DNA of 64,000 nt from Bacillota bacterium (GCA_023416745.1 JAEZHF010000063.1:1-64000); one strand, 5' to 3'; shown: positions 1-9,212, counted from the stretch's first letter. Translations and numbers: made by a program. Notes: generated from the sequence alone by a model not told the origin.

Positions 1-97
1 CTTTTGGCTTGTTTATCCGCTTTTCTGCCGCTCTTAAGGCTTTCTTTCGCCTTCTCAAGGTTCTGTTTTGCACCCGCCGTCAAGCGAGCGCTCAAAT

Positions 98-126
98 ATA
101 TTACCAAACACCTTCCCCATTGTCAA
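98..126 (-). promoter_or_regulatory. Strong sigma-A promoter firing out of the left edge
   Basis: On the minus strand a perfect TTGACA (121-126) is followed after 17 bases by TAATAT (98-103). Transcription would begin near position 91 and run leftwards out of the window, so the gene or RNA it drives is not visible. The 90 bases downstream contain an AAGGC / GCCTT stem near 43-60 and no convincing coding start. The remainder of the 1-307 stretch holds only the divergent promoter of the next gene. Confidence 0.6.
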
Positions 127-236
127 CGCCTTTTCTGCGGCTTGCTACAATTTTTAGAAGTAATATTTTTTGTACGCTATAATGCGTGATTTGATTGTCA
201 TTGGAAGATAAACAGCGGGCACTGATCGCCTTTCTG

Positions 237-266
237 TTGACAATTCTGTCAGCAGCACATTACTAT
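237..266 (+). promoter_or_regulatory. Sigma-A promoter of the ComEC-like hydrolase gene
   Basis: TTGACA (237-242), an 18-base spacer and TACTAT (261-266) precede the gene that starts at 308. TATAAA at 264-269 overlaps it, but would give an over-long spacer. The resulting leader would be about 35 bases, ending in a GGAAAGG ribosome binding site at 294-300. Confidence 0.5.
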
Positions 267-307
267 AAATTTAGGTATCAGGTCATTGTCATCGGAAAGG
301 TTGTCTT

Positions 308-1207
308 ATGGGTAAACGTCGCATTTCAAAGAATCAGCGGATTCTAACACTAATATTGTCGCTGTTCGTGATTGTTTCAGCTGTCTATTTTCTTGTAATC
401 CATCTTAATGATATGCCTGTAGCTAAACCTGCTGCTACAGCTGACGGCGAATTGCTTTCCGTACAGTTCATCGATGTCGGACAGGCCGACAGTACGCTCA
501 TATCGCTGAGCACCGGAGAAACGATGCTGATAGACGCCGGGGAGTCTACGTCTGCGGACTCCGTATTTGCAGAGCTGGACGAACGCGGCATCAAGGACAT
601 TGACATACTTGTTGCCACACACCCCCATGCCGATCATATTGGCGGGATGCTAAGCCTTTTGGGGAGGTATGATATCGGGCAGGTACTGATGCCAGACATG
701 ACTTCCGACTCAAAAACATATGCGAAGCTGCTCCAAGCCATCAAGACAGAATCTATTCCGCTCGTTGAGGCCTACGCCGGTTACCGGTTCTCATTCGGCA
801 GCGCTGTCTGCACCGTGGTATCTCCCAGTGCTGACGACAACAAGGATGCCAACAATGAAAGCGTCGTCATATATCTGGGCTTTGGCGATACCGATTTCCT
901 GTTTACAGGTGATATGGAGGAATGGGCGGAGAAAAGAGTTTTGGATTCTAACTATTATGTAGACGCCGATGTGCTGAAAGTGGCGCACCACGGATCATCG
1001 ACCGGGTCATCAGAAGCATTCCTTTCTGCGATAACGCCCGACTATGCCGTAATCAGCTGCGGCCGGAGCAACGATTACGGCCACCCCCATGCTGAAACAC
1101 TGGACAGATTAGAGGAAGCAGGCGCTCAAATTTACCGCACCGACATTCAAGGCGATATACTATTTATCTCTGACGGCAGTACGCTTATTGCCAGTTCGGA
1201 TGGCTAA
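308..1207 (+). CDS. ComEC/Rec2-like secreted metallo-beta-lactamase-fold hydrolase
   Basis: A 299-residue protein with one N-terminal hydrophobic segment (about residues 11-32) that should act as an uncleaved anchor or signal, followed by a metallo-beta-lactamase domain. The metal-binding signature HPHADH lies at 105-110, with later FTGD and AHHGSS motifs typical of the DNA-internalisation ComEC C-terminal domain family. It lacks the ComEC channel, so it is one of the stand-alone extracytoplasmic relatives; the substrate (nucleic acid or phosphodiester) is unknown. The ribosome binding site is GGAAAGG and the gene has its own promoter. It converges on the aroE-like gene. Confidence 0.85.
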   Translation: MGKRRISKNQRILTLILSLFVIVSAVYFLVIHLNDMPVAKPAATADGELLSVQFIDVGQADSTLISLSTGETMLIDAGESTSADSVFAELDERGIKDIDILVATHPHADHIGGMLSLLGRYDIGQVLMPDMTSDSKTYAKLLQAIKTESIPLVEAYAGYRFSFGSAVCTVVSPSADDNKDANNESVVIYLGFGDTDFLFTGDMEEWAEKRVLDSNYYVDADVLKVAHHGSSTGSSEAFLSAITPDYAVISCGRSNDYGHPHAETLDRLEEAGAQIYRTDIQGDILFISDGSTLIASSDG

Positions 1208-1233
1208 TCAAGGCAAGAAGCGCTTCACCTCTT

Positions 1234-2088
1234 CTATCCTTCTTGCAGTTCATGTTTGTTTTCCAGACTCTTTTTGACCTTTTCCTGCACCCGCATGATG
1301 ACGGATAAATCCATCTGATTCCCAAGCCATATCTCGAGAGAACGGATTGCCTGAAAAAAGAGCATGTCAAAACCATTCTTGGTTTTTGAACCTGAGGATG
1401 CAGCCTTTTTCAAAAATCGTGTGCATTTATACGAGGTATCATACGCATACCGAAAGCCTTGATATGTGTGCGGGTGAATGGACACCTGCGAGTCCGGACT
1501 TTCAAGATCCACGGAAGATGTGCTGAAAACGGAATCGAACTGGTCGGCCTGTGTCAATGAACGTACTACCCGAATGCGGTTTTTGTTATATGTCCGCTGG
1601 AGCTTTTCCTTGAGGTCGTGAGCATGCGCAGCGTTTCTTGACACGATCGTCAGGAACGCGCCCTTTTCGAGCAGGACATTGGCGACCGAATGTGCGACAT
1701 CGCCAACCCCCACCAGCAGCACATCCTTATCGTATAAATTGCCCGCAAAACCGATAAGGCTGCGTTCAAAGCCGATCATTTCCGTGTTATATCCAATAAG
1801 CTTCCCCTCATCAACGCGGACGGTATTGGCCGTGCCCACGCGTCTGGCCGATTCATCAACGCTGTCGAGTTGAGACAGTATGTCATGCCGGAAAGGCGCC
1901 GTAACATTGAATCCGGAGAAATCTGACCGGAGTACGGGGAGTGCCGGCAGTAATTGTCCTTTTGCAATGGAAAAGGGCATGTATACAGCAGAGAGCCCCA
2001 GTTCTTCGAAAACAGCATTATAGATTCTGGGCGCAAAAGATCTGTTTATATCTGCCCCGATTAGTCCGTATGTTGCGAATTCAATCAT
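1234..2088 (-). CDS. Shikimate dehydrogenase-like protein with altered catalytic residues
   Basis: A 284-residue protein that aligns along its whole length with AroE: N-terminal substrate domain, NVTAPF at 61-66, GYNTE at 99-103, a Rossmann-like GVGDVA segment, and a C-terminal GFDML..Q block. By comparison with E. coli AroE, the catalytic lysine of NVTxPFK is Arg67, the catalytic Asp of GxNTD is Glu103, and the second Ser of the SxS substrate motif is Ala19. These are conservative but unusual changes, so it may be a paralogue with a different substrate rather than the enzyme of the chorismate pathway. It stands alone, away from trp/aroF. Family membership is firm; activity is not. Confidence 0.7.
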   Translation of the reverse strand: MIEFATYGLIGADINRSFAPRIYNAVFEELGLSAVYMPFSIAKGQLLPALPVLRSDFSGFNVTAPFRHDILSQLDSVDESARRVGTANTVRVDEGKLIGYNTEMIGFERSLIGFAGNLYDKDVLLVGVGDVAHSVANVLLEKGAFLTIVSRNAAHAHDLKEKLQRTYNKNRIRVVRSLTQADQFDSVFSTSSVDLESPDSQVSIHPHTYQGFRYAYDTSYKCTRFLKKAASSGSKTKNGFDMLFFQAIRSLEIWLGNQMDLSVIMRVQEKVKKSLENKHELQEG

Positions 2089-2291
2089 TTTTATATCCCA
2101 CTCTTATCAGATTAAAAGAAAATTTGTAATATCATATCACAAGCAACGTGATTATTTAAATGCCGATTTTGGTCATAAATACCGCTGAAATCGGACTGAA
2201 TGTGATTATAAGCACTTTTTAGTTTTATTACTAACCTATTATTGATATTATTAAGTAAGCTTGGGCAACATAAAATTCGGAGGTTTAAAAG

Positions 2292-2423
2292 ATGAAGCGC
2301 AAAAAGAGCAAACAAAGCCATGCTGCCCCGGAATTTGAATACAGCCCAACAGACCCATTTGGCAGTTACACAGGGCGGTCCAAAGACAACGATAAGCCCG
2401 TACAGGATGCCGACGACTTATAA
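2292..2423 (+). CDS. Small conserved hydrophilic protein, 43 residues
   Basis: Starts MKRKKSK and ends in a PVQDADDL-type acidic tail, with an SPTDPFGSYTG core. A perfect GGAGG lies at 2279-2283, eight bases before the ATG, and a strong hairpin terminator follows at 2454. I recall similar short clostridial proteins with the DPxGSYTG and PVQDADD pattern but know of no assigned function. There is no signal peptide or membrane segment. The strong translation signal, own terminator and recognisable pattern make it real despite its length. Confidence 0.7.
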   Translation: MKRKKSKQSHAAPEFEYSPTDPFGSYTGRSKDNDKPVQDADDL

Positions 2424-2453
2424 TATACTACAATTCAAATTTGCTTTTTAATG

Positions 2454-2503
2454 AAAAATGAGACCCCTATGAAATTTCACAGAAGGTCTCGTTTTCTTTT
2501 TTT
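2454..2503. terminator. Bidirectional terminator between the 43-residue gene and htrA
   Basis: GAGACC (2460-2465) pairs with GGTCTC (2485-2490), followed by a T-rich run to 2503 on the plus strand; on the minus strand the run reads ATTTTTCATT. It can end both the small gene and the convergent htrA gene. Confidence 0.75.
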
Positions 2504-2510
2504 AAAAATG

Positions 2511-3947
2511 TCAGTTCATATTGTTAAGGTCCCCTACATTTACGGTCGCCGAATATTCCTGTCCGCTTCGCCATACCTTGAGCGAAATCTTGTCGCCCAC
2601 AGCATGCTCGCGTATCTTCTCCGTCAGCATTTCCACCGTTGTCGTTTTGAGTCCTTCGATTTCCAGTATAATATCACCGGCTTTGAGACCAGCAGCGTCT
2701 GCGGGACCGCCTTCATTAACCTCAACCACAGTGACACCCTCAGGAGAGCCTGCCGGGTTATATGCGTTGGTTTCGTCCACCAAACAGGAGATGCCGATAC
2801 CCGGCCGCACCACGCTGCCCGTCGTCATCAGTTGCTGAATAATGGGCTTGGCAGTATTAATTGGAATCGCAAAACCGATGCCCTCGGTGCCAATAGGCAC
2901 ACCGTAGTCGTCGTACCCGGCCAGGTAGCTTTTGAGTGTGTTGATGCCGATAACCTCTCCATTTATATTGACGAGGGCACCGCCGCTGTTGCCGGGATTG
3001 ATCGCCGCGTCCGTCTGTATGTATTTTTGGCTGAAGCCGTTGGTCGATATTTCACGCCCCAGTGCGCTGACGATACCGGACGTAACACTGCCTGCTAGGT
3101 CGCTGCCCAACGGATTACCGATGGCCACCACCGTCTCCCCGACCTGCAGTGCGTCCGAGTCGCCCAGCGCTGCCGCTGTCAGGCCCGTGGCGTCAATCTT
3201 TAAAACCGCGAGGTCCGTGGTGGCATCCGTACCCAGCACAGTCGCCGGGTATTCCTCGCCGTCGAAAAGCGTCACTTTAACGGAATCGCTCCCCGCAACC
3301 ACATGATTGTTCGTGACGATGTATCCATCCTGACGGATGATGATGCCTGTTCCGTAACCGCTCTCCTGCGGTTGTATCTCTTCCTGTCCCATGATCTGCT
3401 GGTCGACGCTGATGGTGACACCCACGACTGCCGGACTGACATTCTTGGCAATTTCCACAATGGGGTTAGCCGATGGATCGATGGAGGGCGCTTCTCCTCC
3501 GATTTCCGGTTTCTCACCCGCAAACTGCTGCGATGGCACGCTGGTCTCCGGTTTTAGCGGCTGTTCAGACGGGATCGGTTCAAGCGTGTCTTCATTGGGT
3601 GTATCCTGCAAATCATTTATCACGACAGACTGCCATTGCGAGAGCAATGGAGCCAGGAAAAACGTGCCAGCTGCAACGCCCGCAATCAGGCATATGATCA
3701 TCAGCACCACAGCCAGCACGCGCAAACCTAAGCCTTTGCGCGGGGGCTCGGGAGCCCGATGTGGCTGCGCATTAAAAGCGTTCCAACCGCCAGGGGGCTG
3801 CGGCGGCCAAGGCTGTGCGTAATAGTCCTGATAATAACCGCCGGCCTGGTTGTATGCGGTATAGCCGCCCGCTGTTTGTCCGCTTTCAGGCTTTTCACTT
3901 ACAGGCGGGTTGTTTTCCGGTATCTCACTCTTGTTTTCATTATCCAT
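2511..3947 (-). CDS. htrA: Membrane-anchored HtrA/DegP-type serine protease
   Basis: A 478-residue protein: a disordered Pro/Tyr/Gln-rich cytoplasmic tail (1-70), one transmembrane helix (about 76-100), an S1C trypsin-like domain and one C-terminal PDZ domain. The catalytic triad is visible as His215 (in TNNHVV), Asp245 (in TTDLAVL) and Ser321 (in GNSGGAL). It degrades or refolds damaged proteins outside the membrane. It lies 91 bases downstream of a histidine kinase gene in the same orientation, recalling CssRS control of HtrA in Bacillus. The gap contains a TATAAT (3989-3994, minus) that may give it an extra promoter. Confidence 0.93.
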   Translation of the reverse strand: MDNENKSEIPENNPPVSEKPESGQTAGGYTAYNQAGGYYQDYYAQPWPPQPPGGWNAFNAQPHRAPEPPRKGLGLRVLAVVLMIICLIAGVAAGTFFLAPLLSQWQSVVINDLQDTPNEDTLEPIPSEQPLKPETSVPSQQFAGEKPEIGGEAPSIDPSANPIVEIAKNVSPAVVGVTISVDQQIMGQEEIQPQESGYGTGIIIRQDGYIVTNNHVVAGSDSVKVTLFDGEEYPATVLGTDATTDLAVLKIDATGLTAAALGDSDALQVGETVVAIGNPLGSDLAGSVTSGIVSALGREISTNGFSQKYIQTDAAINPGNSGGALVNINGEVIGINTLKSYLAGYDDYGVPIGTEGIGFAIPINTAKPIIQQLMTTGSVVRPGIGISCLVDETNAYNPAGSPEGVTVVEVNEGGPADAAGLKAGDIILEIEGLKTTTVEMLTEKIREHAVGDKISLKVWRSGQEYSATVNVGDLNNMN

Positions 3948-4038
3948 TTATATATAACCTCCCGAGATGATTATTGCTTGTGAATGATATTATATACATA
4001 CTATTTGAACAAAATGGAAACATCCCGTGAATTTTGCG

Positions 4039-5499
4039 TTACTTGGTGCGCGCTTTATGGTCCGGCGCAACCAATGACCGCGTCAAAGTAAACGAGAATG
4101 TGGTGCCTTTGCCTTCCTCAGACTGCAGTCCTATCGTCTCACCATGCTGCGCGATAATTCGCTTGACGATAGACAGCCCGATACCCGTGCCAGGCGTTCC
4201 TGGGCTATGCGCTTTATCCACTTTAAAAAACCGTTCAAACACATTAGGCTGGTCTTCCTGCGGTATGCCCACGCCCGTATCGGAAATATTGACGTGTACC
4301 TTGTTTTCCGTGCAGAAGGTCCACACCTTGAGCTCGCCGCCTTCATCGGTAAATTTCACAGCGTTATCAATCAGATTGGTGATCACCTGTGAAATGCGAT
4401 CTTCATCCGCCCACACGTTAAGCTTCTCTTCCGACAGTCCCACGTTCACGCCGATGTTCTTCTCCTCAATACGCTGCTCGAATGTCAGCAGGCAGCGCCT
4501 CAGCAGTTCGTTGATGTCAAACTCACTGTATTCAATGGGGAATTTGCCGGACTCAATTTTTGCCAGATTCAGTAGATCATTGATCAGAGAGTTCATACGC
4601 TTTGTTTCACCCAGCACAATCTGCAGATACTTGTCGCGGTCCGCGTCCTCGATCGCTCCGTCCAGTATGCCCTGAATGAAGCCCTGCACCGAGGCCAGCG
4701 GCGACCGCAGCTCGTGAGAAACGTTGGCAATAAACGTATTCCTCAGGCCATCCTGCAGCTTAAGTTCCTCCGCCATACGGTTGAACGCAATTGCCAGTTC
4801 ACCAATCTCGTCATGCGTTGTGCGTTTCACACGCCAGTCGTAGTTCCCACGTGCCAGTTCCATTGCACCGAACGATATGTTGCGTATGGGCTTCACGATA
4901 TAGCGGGACAGAACGAATACGAGCACCGCCGCAAAAGCGACGGATATAACCAGCGGTGTAAACACCTGCCGGAATATCGCGCTGATGCCCACACTGAAGT
5001 CTTCGACCTCTTTGTGCACCACGATGGCCCCAACGAAGGTGCCGTCCACCAACAACGGTATGGCAACGGACATCATGGCACCCTTGAACGGCTTGGGGTT
5101 GGCAGCCACCTGCTTGACTGCATTTCCCTGTTCCGTGAGCGCCAGTATTTCCAGCGTGTTTTCGCTCATAAAATCCGTGTCCGCATCGCCCTTTTTTTCC
5201 GGATCCACGATCATATAAATCTGCTTCAATGCGCCGCTGACCAGCCAGATGACCGTTCCTTCAGTCAGCGCCTTTTCATACAGGTGCTGACGAAAGTCGC
5301 TATCAGTCATCTTGTGATAATAGTTATCCGTCGCCCAGTTGTTGATTTCCTGTGCGCTGGCGATCATAAGGTCCATCTGCGTATACAGATACTGATTTTT
5401 GAGCATCTCAAAGAAAATGCCGCCCACCAGCGCGAACGCTATTACAATGATGAGTATGTATACGAACAGCATCCGGGCAAACAGCGATTTCCCCATCAT
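4039..5499 (-). CDS. Two-component sensor histidine kinase
   Basis: A 486-residue membrane kinase. Transmembrane helices at about 10-31 and 180-200 flank an extracytoplasmic sensor domain of roughly 145 residues. A HAMP linker (about 200-250) leads to the HisKA dimerisation helix with the phospho-acceptor His262 in SHELRSP, then an HATPase_c domain with N box (NLIDNAVKF) and G boxes (DTGVGIP, GTGIGLSI). Its start codon directly abuts the stop of the response regulator gene, so the two are co-translated. The signal is unknown; the neighbouring htrA suggests envelope stress. Confidence 0.92.
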   Translation of the reverse strand: MMGKSLFARMLFVYILIIVIAFALVGGIFFEMLKNQYLYTQMDLMIASAQEINNWATDNYYHKMTDSDFRQHLYEKALTEGTVIWLVSGALKQIYMIVDPEKKGDADTDFMSENTLEILALTEQGNAVKQVAANPKPFKGAMMSVAIPLLVDGTFVGAIVVHKEVEDFSVGISAIFRQVFTPLVISVAFAAVLVFVLSRYIVKPIRNISFGAMELARGNYDWRVKRTTHDEIGELAIAFNRMAEELKLQDGLRNTFIANVSHELRSPLASVQGFIQGILDGAIEDADRDKYLQIVLGETKRMNSLINDLLNLAKIESGKFPIEYSEFDINELLRRCLLTFEQRIEEKNIGVNVGLSEEKLNVWADEDRISQVITNLIDNAVKFTDEGGELKVWTFCTENKVHVNISDTGVGIPQEDQPNVFERFFKVDKAHSPGTPGTGIGLSIVKRIIAQHGETIGLQSEEGKGTTFSFTLTRSLVAPDHKARTK

Positions 5500-6180
5500 C
5501 TATCTGACCTCAAACTTATACCCCACGCCCCAAACCGTCTTGATCTCCCAACCTTTTCCCTGATCAAACAATTTTTTCCGAAGCCTTTTGATATGCACAT
5601 CCACAGTGCGCGAATCACCGAAGAACTCAAAGTCCCACACCTGCTGCAACAGCTGCTCGCGCGTATATACTTTATTAGGGTGCGACGCGAGGAAAAACAA
5701 CAGCTCGATTTCCTTGGGAGGCATCTCGACGATCTCACCCATGTACGACACAGTGTAGTTGGATATGTCGATCACCAGATCGTCGTATGTAATCTGACGG
5801 TTTTCCTCCTCATGCATGTTGGCGCGGCGCATCACAGCCTTCACACGCGCGATGAACTCCTTGGGGTCGAATGGTTTCACGATATAGTCGTCAGCACCCA
5901 GTTCCAGACCCAGCACCTTGTCGAACGTTTCGCCCTTCGCTGATAACATGATGACGGGCACTGCGCTTGACTTGCGTATCTGCTTTAAGACCTCCCAACC
6001 ATCCTTGTGCGGCATCATGATATCCAGCACCACCAGCGCCGGTGCTGAGCGCTCAAACGCTTCGATGCCCGCCTGCCCATCGTAAGCCAGCGTGACCTTG
6101 TAGCCCTCTTTCAGCAAATATAGCTTAATGACCTCACAGATATTCTTGTCGTCGTCAACGATCAGTATGTCCTTGGACAT
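5500..6180 (-). CDS. OmpR/PhoB-type response regulator
   Basis: A 226-residue two-domain regulator. The receiver domain (1-120) has the acidic pair at 10-11, phosphoryl-acceptor Asp53 in VVLDIMMP, and the conserved Lys in VKPFDPKE. The C-terminal winged helix (about 128-224) has the OmpR-family signature RTVDVHIKRLRKK. It is the first gene of an operon with the kinase and probably htrA, served by the promoter at 6226-6254. Confidence 0.94.
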   Translation of the reverse strand: MSKDILIVDDDKNICEVIKLYLLKEGYKVTLAYDGQAGIEAFERSAPALVVLDIMMPHKDGWEVLKQIRKSSAVPVIMLSAKGETFDKVLGLELGADDYIVKPFDPKEFIARVKAVMRRANMHEEENRQITYDDLVIDISNYTVSYMGEIVEMPPKEIELLFFLASHPNKVYTREQLLQQVWDFEFFGDSRTVDVHIKRLRKKLFDQGKGWEIKTVWGVGYKFEVR

Positions 6181-6225
6181 GATGTTTCACCTCATCATTC
6201 GTAATATGGGTGTTTTTATATCAGC

Positions 6226-6254
6226 ATTATATCCCACGTGCCGCATTCATACAA
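6226..6254 (-). promoter_or_regulatory. Promoter of the two-component / htrA operon
   Basis: On the minus strand TTGTAT (6249-6254), 17 bases, then TATAAT (6226-6231). It lies about 45 bases ahead of the response regulator start, which carries GAGGTG as ribosome binding site. Confidence 0.6.
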
Positions 6255-6294
6255 ACATATGTCGGCATGTATTCACCGATTATTCATAAAACCT

Positions 6295-6729
6295 TCATAC
6301 TTCAATCACTTCAACGCCATTCCTTTTCAGCAGCGCCGCGGTCACGCCGTCTCCCTTACGGAGATTTCCCTTGAATGTTCCGTCATATATACGCCCCAAG
6401 CCGCACGATGGGCTTTTTGATTTCATCCATGCGCGTTGTGCATTCAGCTTTGTCGCCGTCTCAAGTGTCAACTCTGCGCCTCTTATAAACTCGTCCGTCC
6501 GATCACCGCCATCCTCCGACATCACGCGCGCACGTCCTTCCAGCACATTCCAGCCGTCGCCGCCGACGATCTCGGAAGGACAGCGCGGCGACGACAGCCC
6601 GGCCAGACATTCGGGACAGACCAGCTTAACCAACCCCTGTTTGTGCAGCTCTATGATTTTATTGTCCGGACGGGCTTCGCCATCGTAACGGCACTTTACG
6701 CCCGCCAGGCACGCGCTTGCGATATCCAT
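6295..6729 (-). CDS. DUF523 family protein
   Basis: A 144-residue cytoplasmic protein starting MDIASACLAGVKCRYDG, the hallmark of DUF523. Conserved cysteines occur at 7, 13, 38, 41 and 50 and in KSPSCG near the C terminus, which suggests metal or Fe-S binding, though the function is unknown. The frame is open for 45 more codons upstream, but those do not resemble the family; the ATG at 6729 has GAGAGG six bases before it, so I place the start there. It follows mutS2 (stop at 6885) in the same direction. Confidence 0.85.
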   Translation of the reverse strand: MDIASACLAGVKCRYDGEARPDNKIIELHKQGLVKLVCPECLAGLSSPRCPSEIVGGDGWNVLEGRARVMSEDGGDRTDEFIRGAELTLETATKLNAQRAWMKSKSPSCGLGRIYDGTFKGNLRKGDGVTAALLKRNGVEVIEV

Positions 6730-6884
6730 ATAATTCCTCTCCGCACATTGGCGATAAGACGCCAATTTGCCGCCGTCCGCTTGCCTCTTACCATTGCAAA
6801 AAATGCCTCGAAAATTCGCAAGCCGCAAGCGGTGGGCTAGCGGGCAAAGCCTGACTGCCCACATTATAAAATCCTACTAAAACT

Positions 6885-9212
6885 CTACTTCAGCGTAATC
6901 ACCGTTACGCCGTCCTCTCCCTCACCATACTGCCCGGCTCGGAACGTCTTCACGTGCGAATGACCCCGAAAGTGGTCCCGCAGGCCTGCGCGCAGTACAC
7001 CGGTACCCTTGCCGTGGATCACCATCACCTCGGTGAGCCCCGCCAAAAACGCCGTGTCCAGATACGTGTCCGTCTCCAGTATCGCCTCATCCAGCGTCTG
7101 ACCGCGCACATCCAGCGACAGCCCGGGGGACACCGCCGCTCGTTTAACACTGCCCAGCCTTTTGGCCCTCTTCTCTTCGTCCGCCGGTTCCACGTCGGTC
7201 AAGGGTATGTTGAGTTTCACCACCCCCGCCTGCACGTATACACTGCCATCTTTAGGTGCTTTGAGTACCGTGGCTGTGATACCGTGCGACAGCATCCGGA
7301 TGGTATCGCCAATGCCTATGTCCTCCGGGCGCGTATTGCTTTTGTGTACAGGCTTCGCGCGCAGACCCGAAGACGCATTTTCTATCTTGTCATTGAGCGA
7401 CCGCCTTGCCGTGTTGATCTCCTCCTGGCGCCCCTGCGCAGCCTTAAGCTCCGCAATCACGCGCTCCGCCTCATCGCGGGCGTCCTTCAATATCTCCAGC
7501 GCCTTCTCGCGGGCACGGTCCACTGTATTTTGCGCCTTGTCTTGAGCCTTCTTCATTTCGGTATCGATCTTGTCTCGGGCGGACTGTGCCGTTCTCCGGT
7601 CGTTCTCCGCCTGCTGGGCCTTTTTCTCGGCCAGCTCATGGCGCCGCTGCGCCTCGCCAATCAGTTCGTCGAACTTGACAGCCTCCTCGGACATATGCTC
7701 GCGCGCACGGCTGATGACTGCCTCATCCAGCCCCAGCTTTTTGGATATCTCAAACGCGTTGGACACACCGGGCACGCCCATGATCAACTCGTATGTGGGA
7801 CTTAAGGTCTTGAGCGAAAAGGCCATGCACGCATTCTGATAATACTGGCTTGCCATAGCGAAAGCCTTGATCTCGCTGTAATGCGTCGTCGCCAGCACGG
7901 TGCTGCGTCGCTGCTCCAGCGTTTCCAGTATCGCCATCGCGAGCGCCGCGCCCTCTGCTGGGTCGGTACCAGCACCCAGCTCGTCCAGCAGCACCAGCGC
8001 CTTTTCATCTGCTGCCTTCACGATTCGGGTGATGTTGGTCATGTGAGACGAAAACGTAGACAGGCTCTGCTCGATGCTCTGCTCGTCACCGATATCCGCA
8101 TACACTGCTGAAAACACGGGCAGTGCTGTACCGCCCGACGCGGGTACAAACAGCCCACTCTGCGCCATCAGTACCATCAGTCCCGTCAACTTCAGCGTCA
8201 CCGTTTTACCACCGGTGTTGGGGCCGGTAATGATGAGGCCGGTGAACCCATCGTCTATCGCCAGCGACACGGGCACCACCTTCATGGGGTCAATCAGCGG
8301 GTGTCGCCCGTTCTTGATGATCAGCTCGCGCCCCTCCGAGATGTTGGGCGGCGATGCTTTCATCGCAGACGCCAGCGACACCTTGGCGAATATCAGGTCC
8401 AGTGCGGTCAGCGCGGAGAGGTCGTCCGCCAGTTCTTCTCGCATATCGCGGCAACGACTCGAGAACTCGCGCAGTATGCGCTCCACCTCAGCCGCCTCGT
8501 TCAGTTCCAGCTCGCGCAGGCGATTATTAGCCTCCACCACCTCCATCGGCTCCACGAAAACCGTTTGGCCGCTGGCCGACTGGTCGTGCACCAGCCCGCG
8601 TATTTGCCGCTTGTGCTCTTGCTTGACGGGCACCACATAGCGTCCGCCGCGCATAGTCACGATGGCATCCTGCAGGCAGTCCTTGAGGTGAGGCGAACGT
8701 ATGATGGCACTGAGCTTCTCGCGTATGCCCTCGTTCTCACGCAGTATGCTGCGCCTTATCCGCGCCAGCTCGGACGACGCGTTGTCTGCCAGCGCATTGT
8801 CACCCAGTATCGCGCCGTCCATGTCGGTCATCAGTCGCTCGTCGAACTGCAGCCGCTGGGCATAACCCCACAGCAGATCGGCACCGCTTTCCTTCAGCCC
8901 GGCTCGGGCGCGCTTTGCGGCTTTCATCACGCCCAATATGCGCAGCAGCTCACCGCAGCCAAGGTCTGCCCCGGCATTGAGGCGCGCCACCTCGCCGGAA
9001 ATATCCGAAAAGCCGCTCATGGGCGACGATGCGGCACGCATCATCACGCTCTCAGCTTCCAGCGTCTCGGCCTGCAGCCGCTTCACCGCCGCTGTGCTTG
9101 TTTTGGGAGCCAGCGCAAGCGCCGCAGCATGGCCGGGTACAGACAGCACCCGTTCCGCCAGTCTTTCACGTATTTTATCAAATTCAAGCTTCTTGAGTAC
9201 CTTTTGGTCCAT
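6885..9212 (-). CDS. mutS2: MutS2 family ATPase with C-terminal Smr nuclease domain
   Basis: A 775-residue protein with the MutS core and clamp helices, an ABC-type ATPase domain with Walker A GPNTGGKT at 330-337, and the LDELGAGTDPAEG Walker B segment. A long charged coiled coil follows (about 510-620), then a KOW-like stretch and an Smr domain (last 80 residues, with LDVRGQ and HGKGTG). MutS2 suppresses homologous recombination in some bacteria, and in Bacillus splits collided ribosomes for quality control. It lacks the MutS mismatch-recognition domain. Length matches the family. Confidence 0.95.
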   Translation of the reverse strand: MDQKVLKKLEFDKIRERLAERVLSVPGHAAALALAPKTSTAAVKRLQAETLEAESVMMRAASSPMSGFSDISGEVARLNAGADLGCGELLRILGVMKAAKRARAGLKESGADLLWGYAQRLQFDERLMTDMDGAILGDNALADNASSELARIRRSILRENEGIREKLSAIIRSPHLKDCLQDAIVTMRGGRYVVPVKQEHKRQIRGLVHDQSASGQTVFVEPMEVVEANNRLRELELNEAAEVERILREFSSRCRDMREELADDLSALTALDLIFAKVSLASAMKASPPNISEGRELIIKNGRHPLIDPMKVVPVSLAIDDGFTGLIITGPNTGGKTVTLKLTGLMVLMAQSGLFVPASGGTALPVFSAVYADIGDEQSIEQSLSTFSSHMTNITRIVKAADEKALVLLDELGAGTDPAEGAALAMAILETLEQRRSTVLATTHYSEIKAFAMASQYYQNACMAFSLKTLSPTYELIMGVPGVSNAFEISKKLGLDEAVISRAREHMSEEAVKFDELIGEAQRRHELAEKKAQQAENDRRTAQSARDKIDTEMKKAQDKAQNTVDRAREKALEILKDARDEAERVIAELKAAQGRQEEINTARRSLNDKIENASSGLRAKPVHKSNTRPEDIGIGDTIRMLSHGITATVLKAPKDGSVYVQAGVVKLNIPLTDVEPADEEKRAKRLGSVKRAAVSPGLSLDVRGQTLDEAILETDTYLDTAFLAGLTEVMVIHGKGTGVLRAGLRDHFRGHSHVKTFRAGQYGEGEDGVTVITLK

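Noticed and set aside
4..189. A 61-codon open frame at the left edge (plus strand)
   Set aside because: It has no ribosome binding site, its codons look random, and the minus-strand promoter at 98-126 lies inside it.
1213..1246. GCAAGAAG / CTTCTTGC hairpin as terminator between the two convergent genes
   Set aside because: No T-run follows on either strand and the right arm lies inside the aroE-like coding end.
4714..5943. A long open frame antisense to the kinase and response regulator
   Set aside because: It is wholly opposite to conserved, motif-bearing genes and shows no recognisable protein; high GC produces such shadow frames.
6730..6864. N-terminal extension of the DUF523 protein
   Set aside because: The 45 extra residues do not resemble the family and the internal ATG has a good ribosome binding site.
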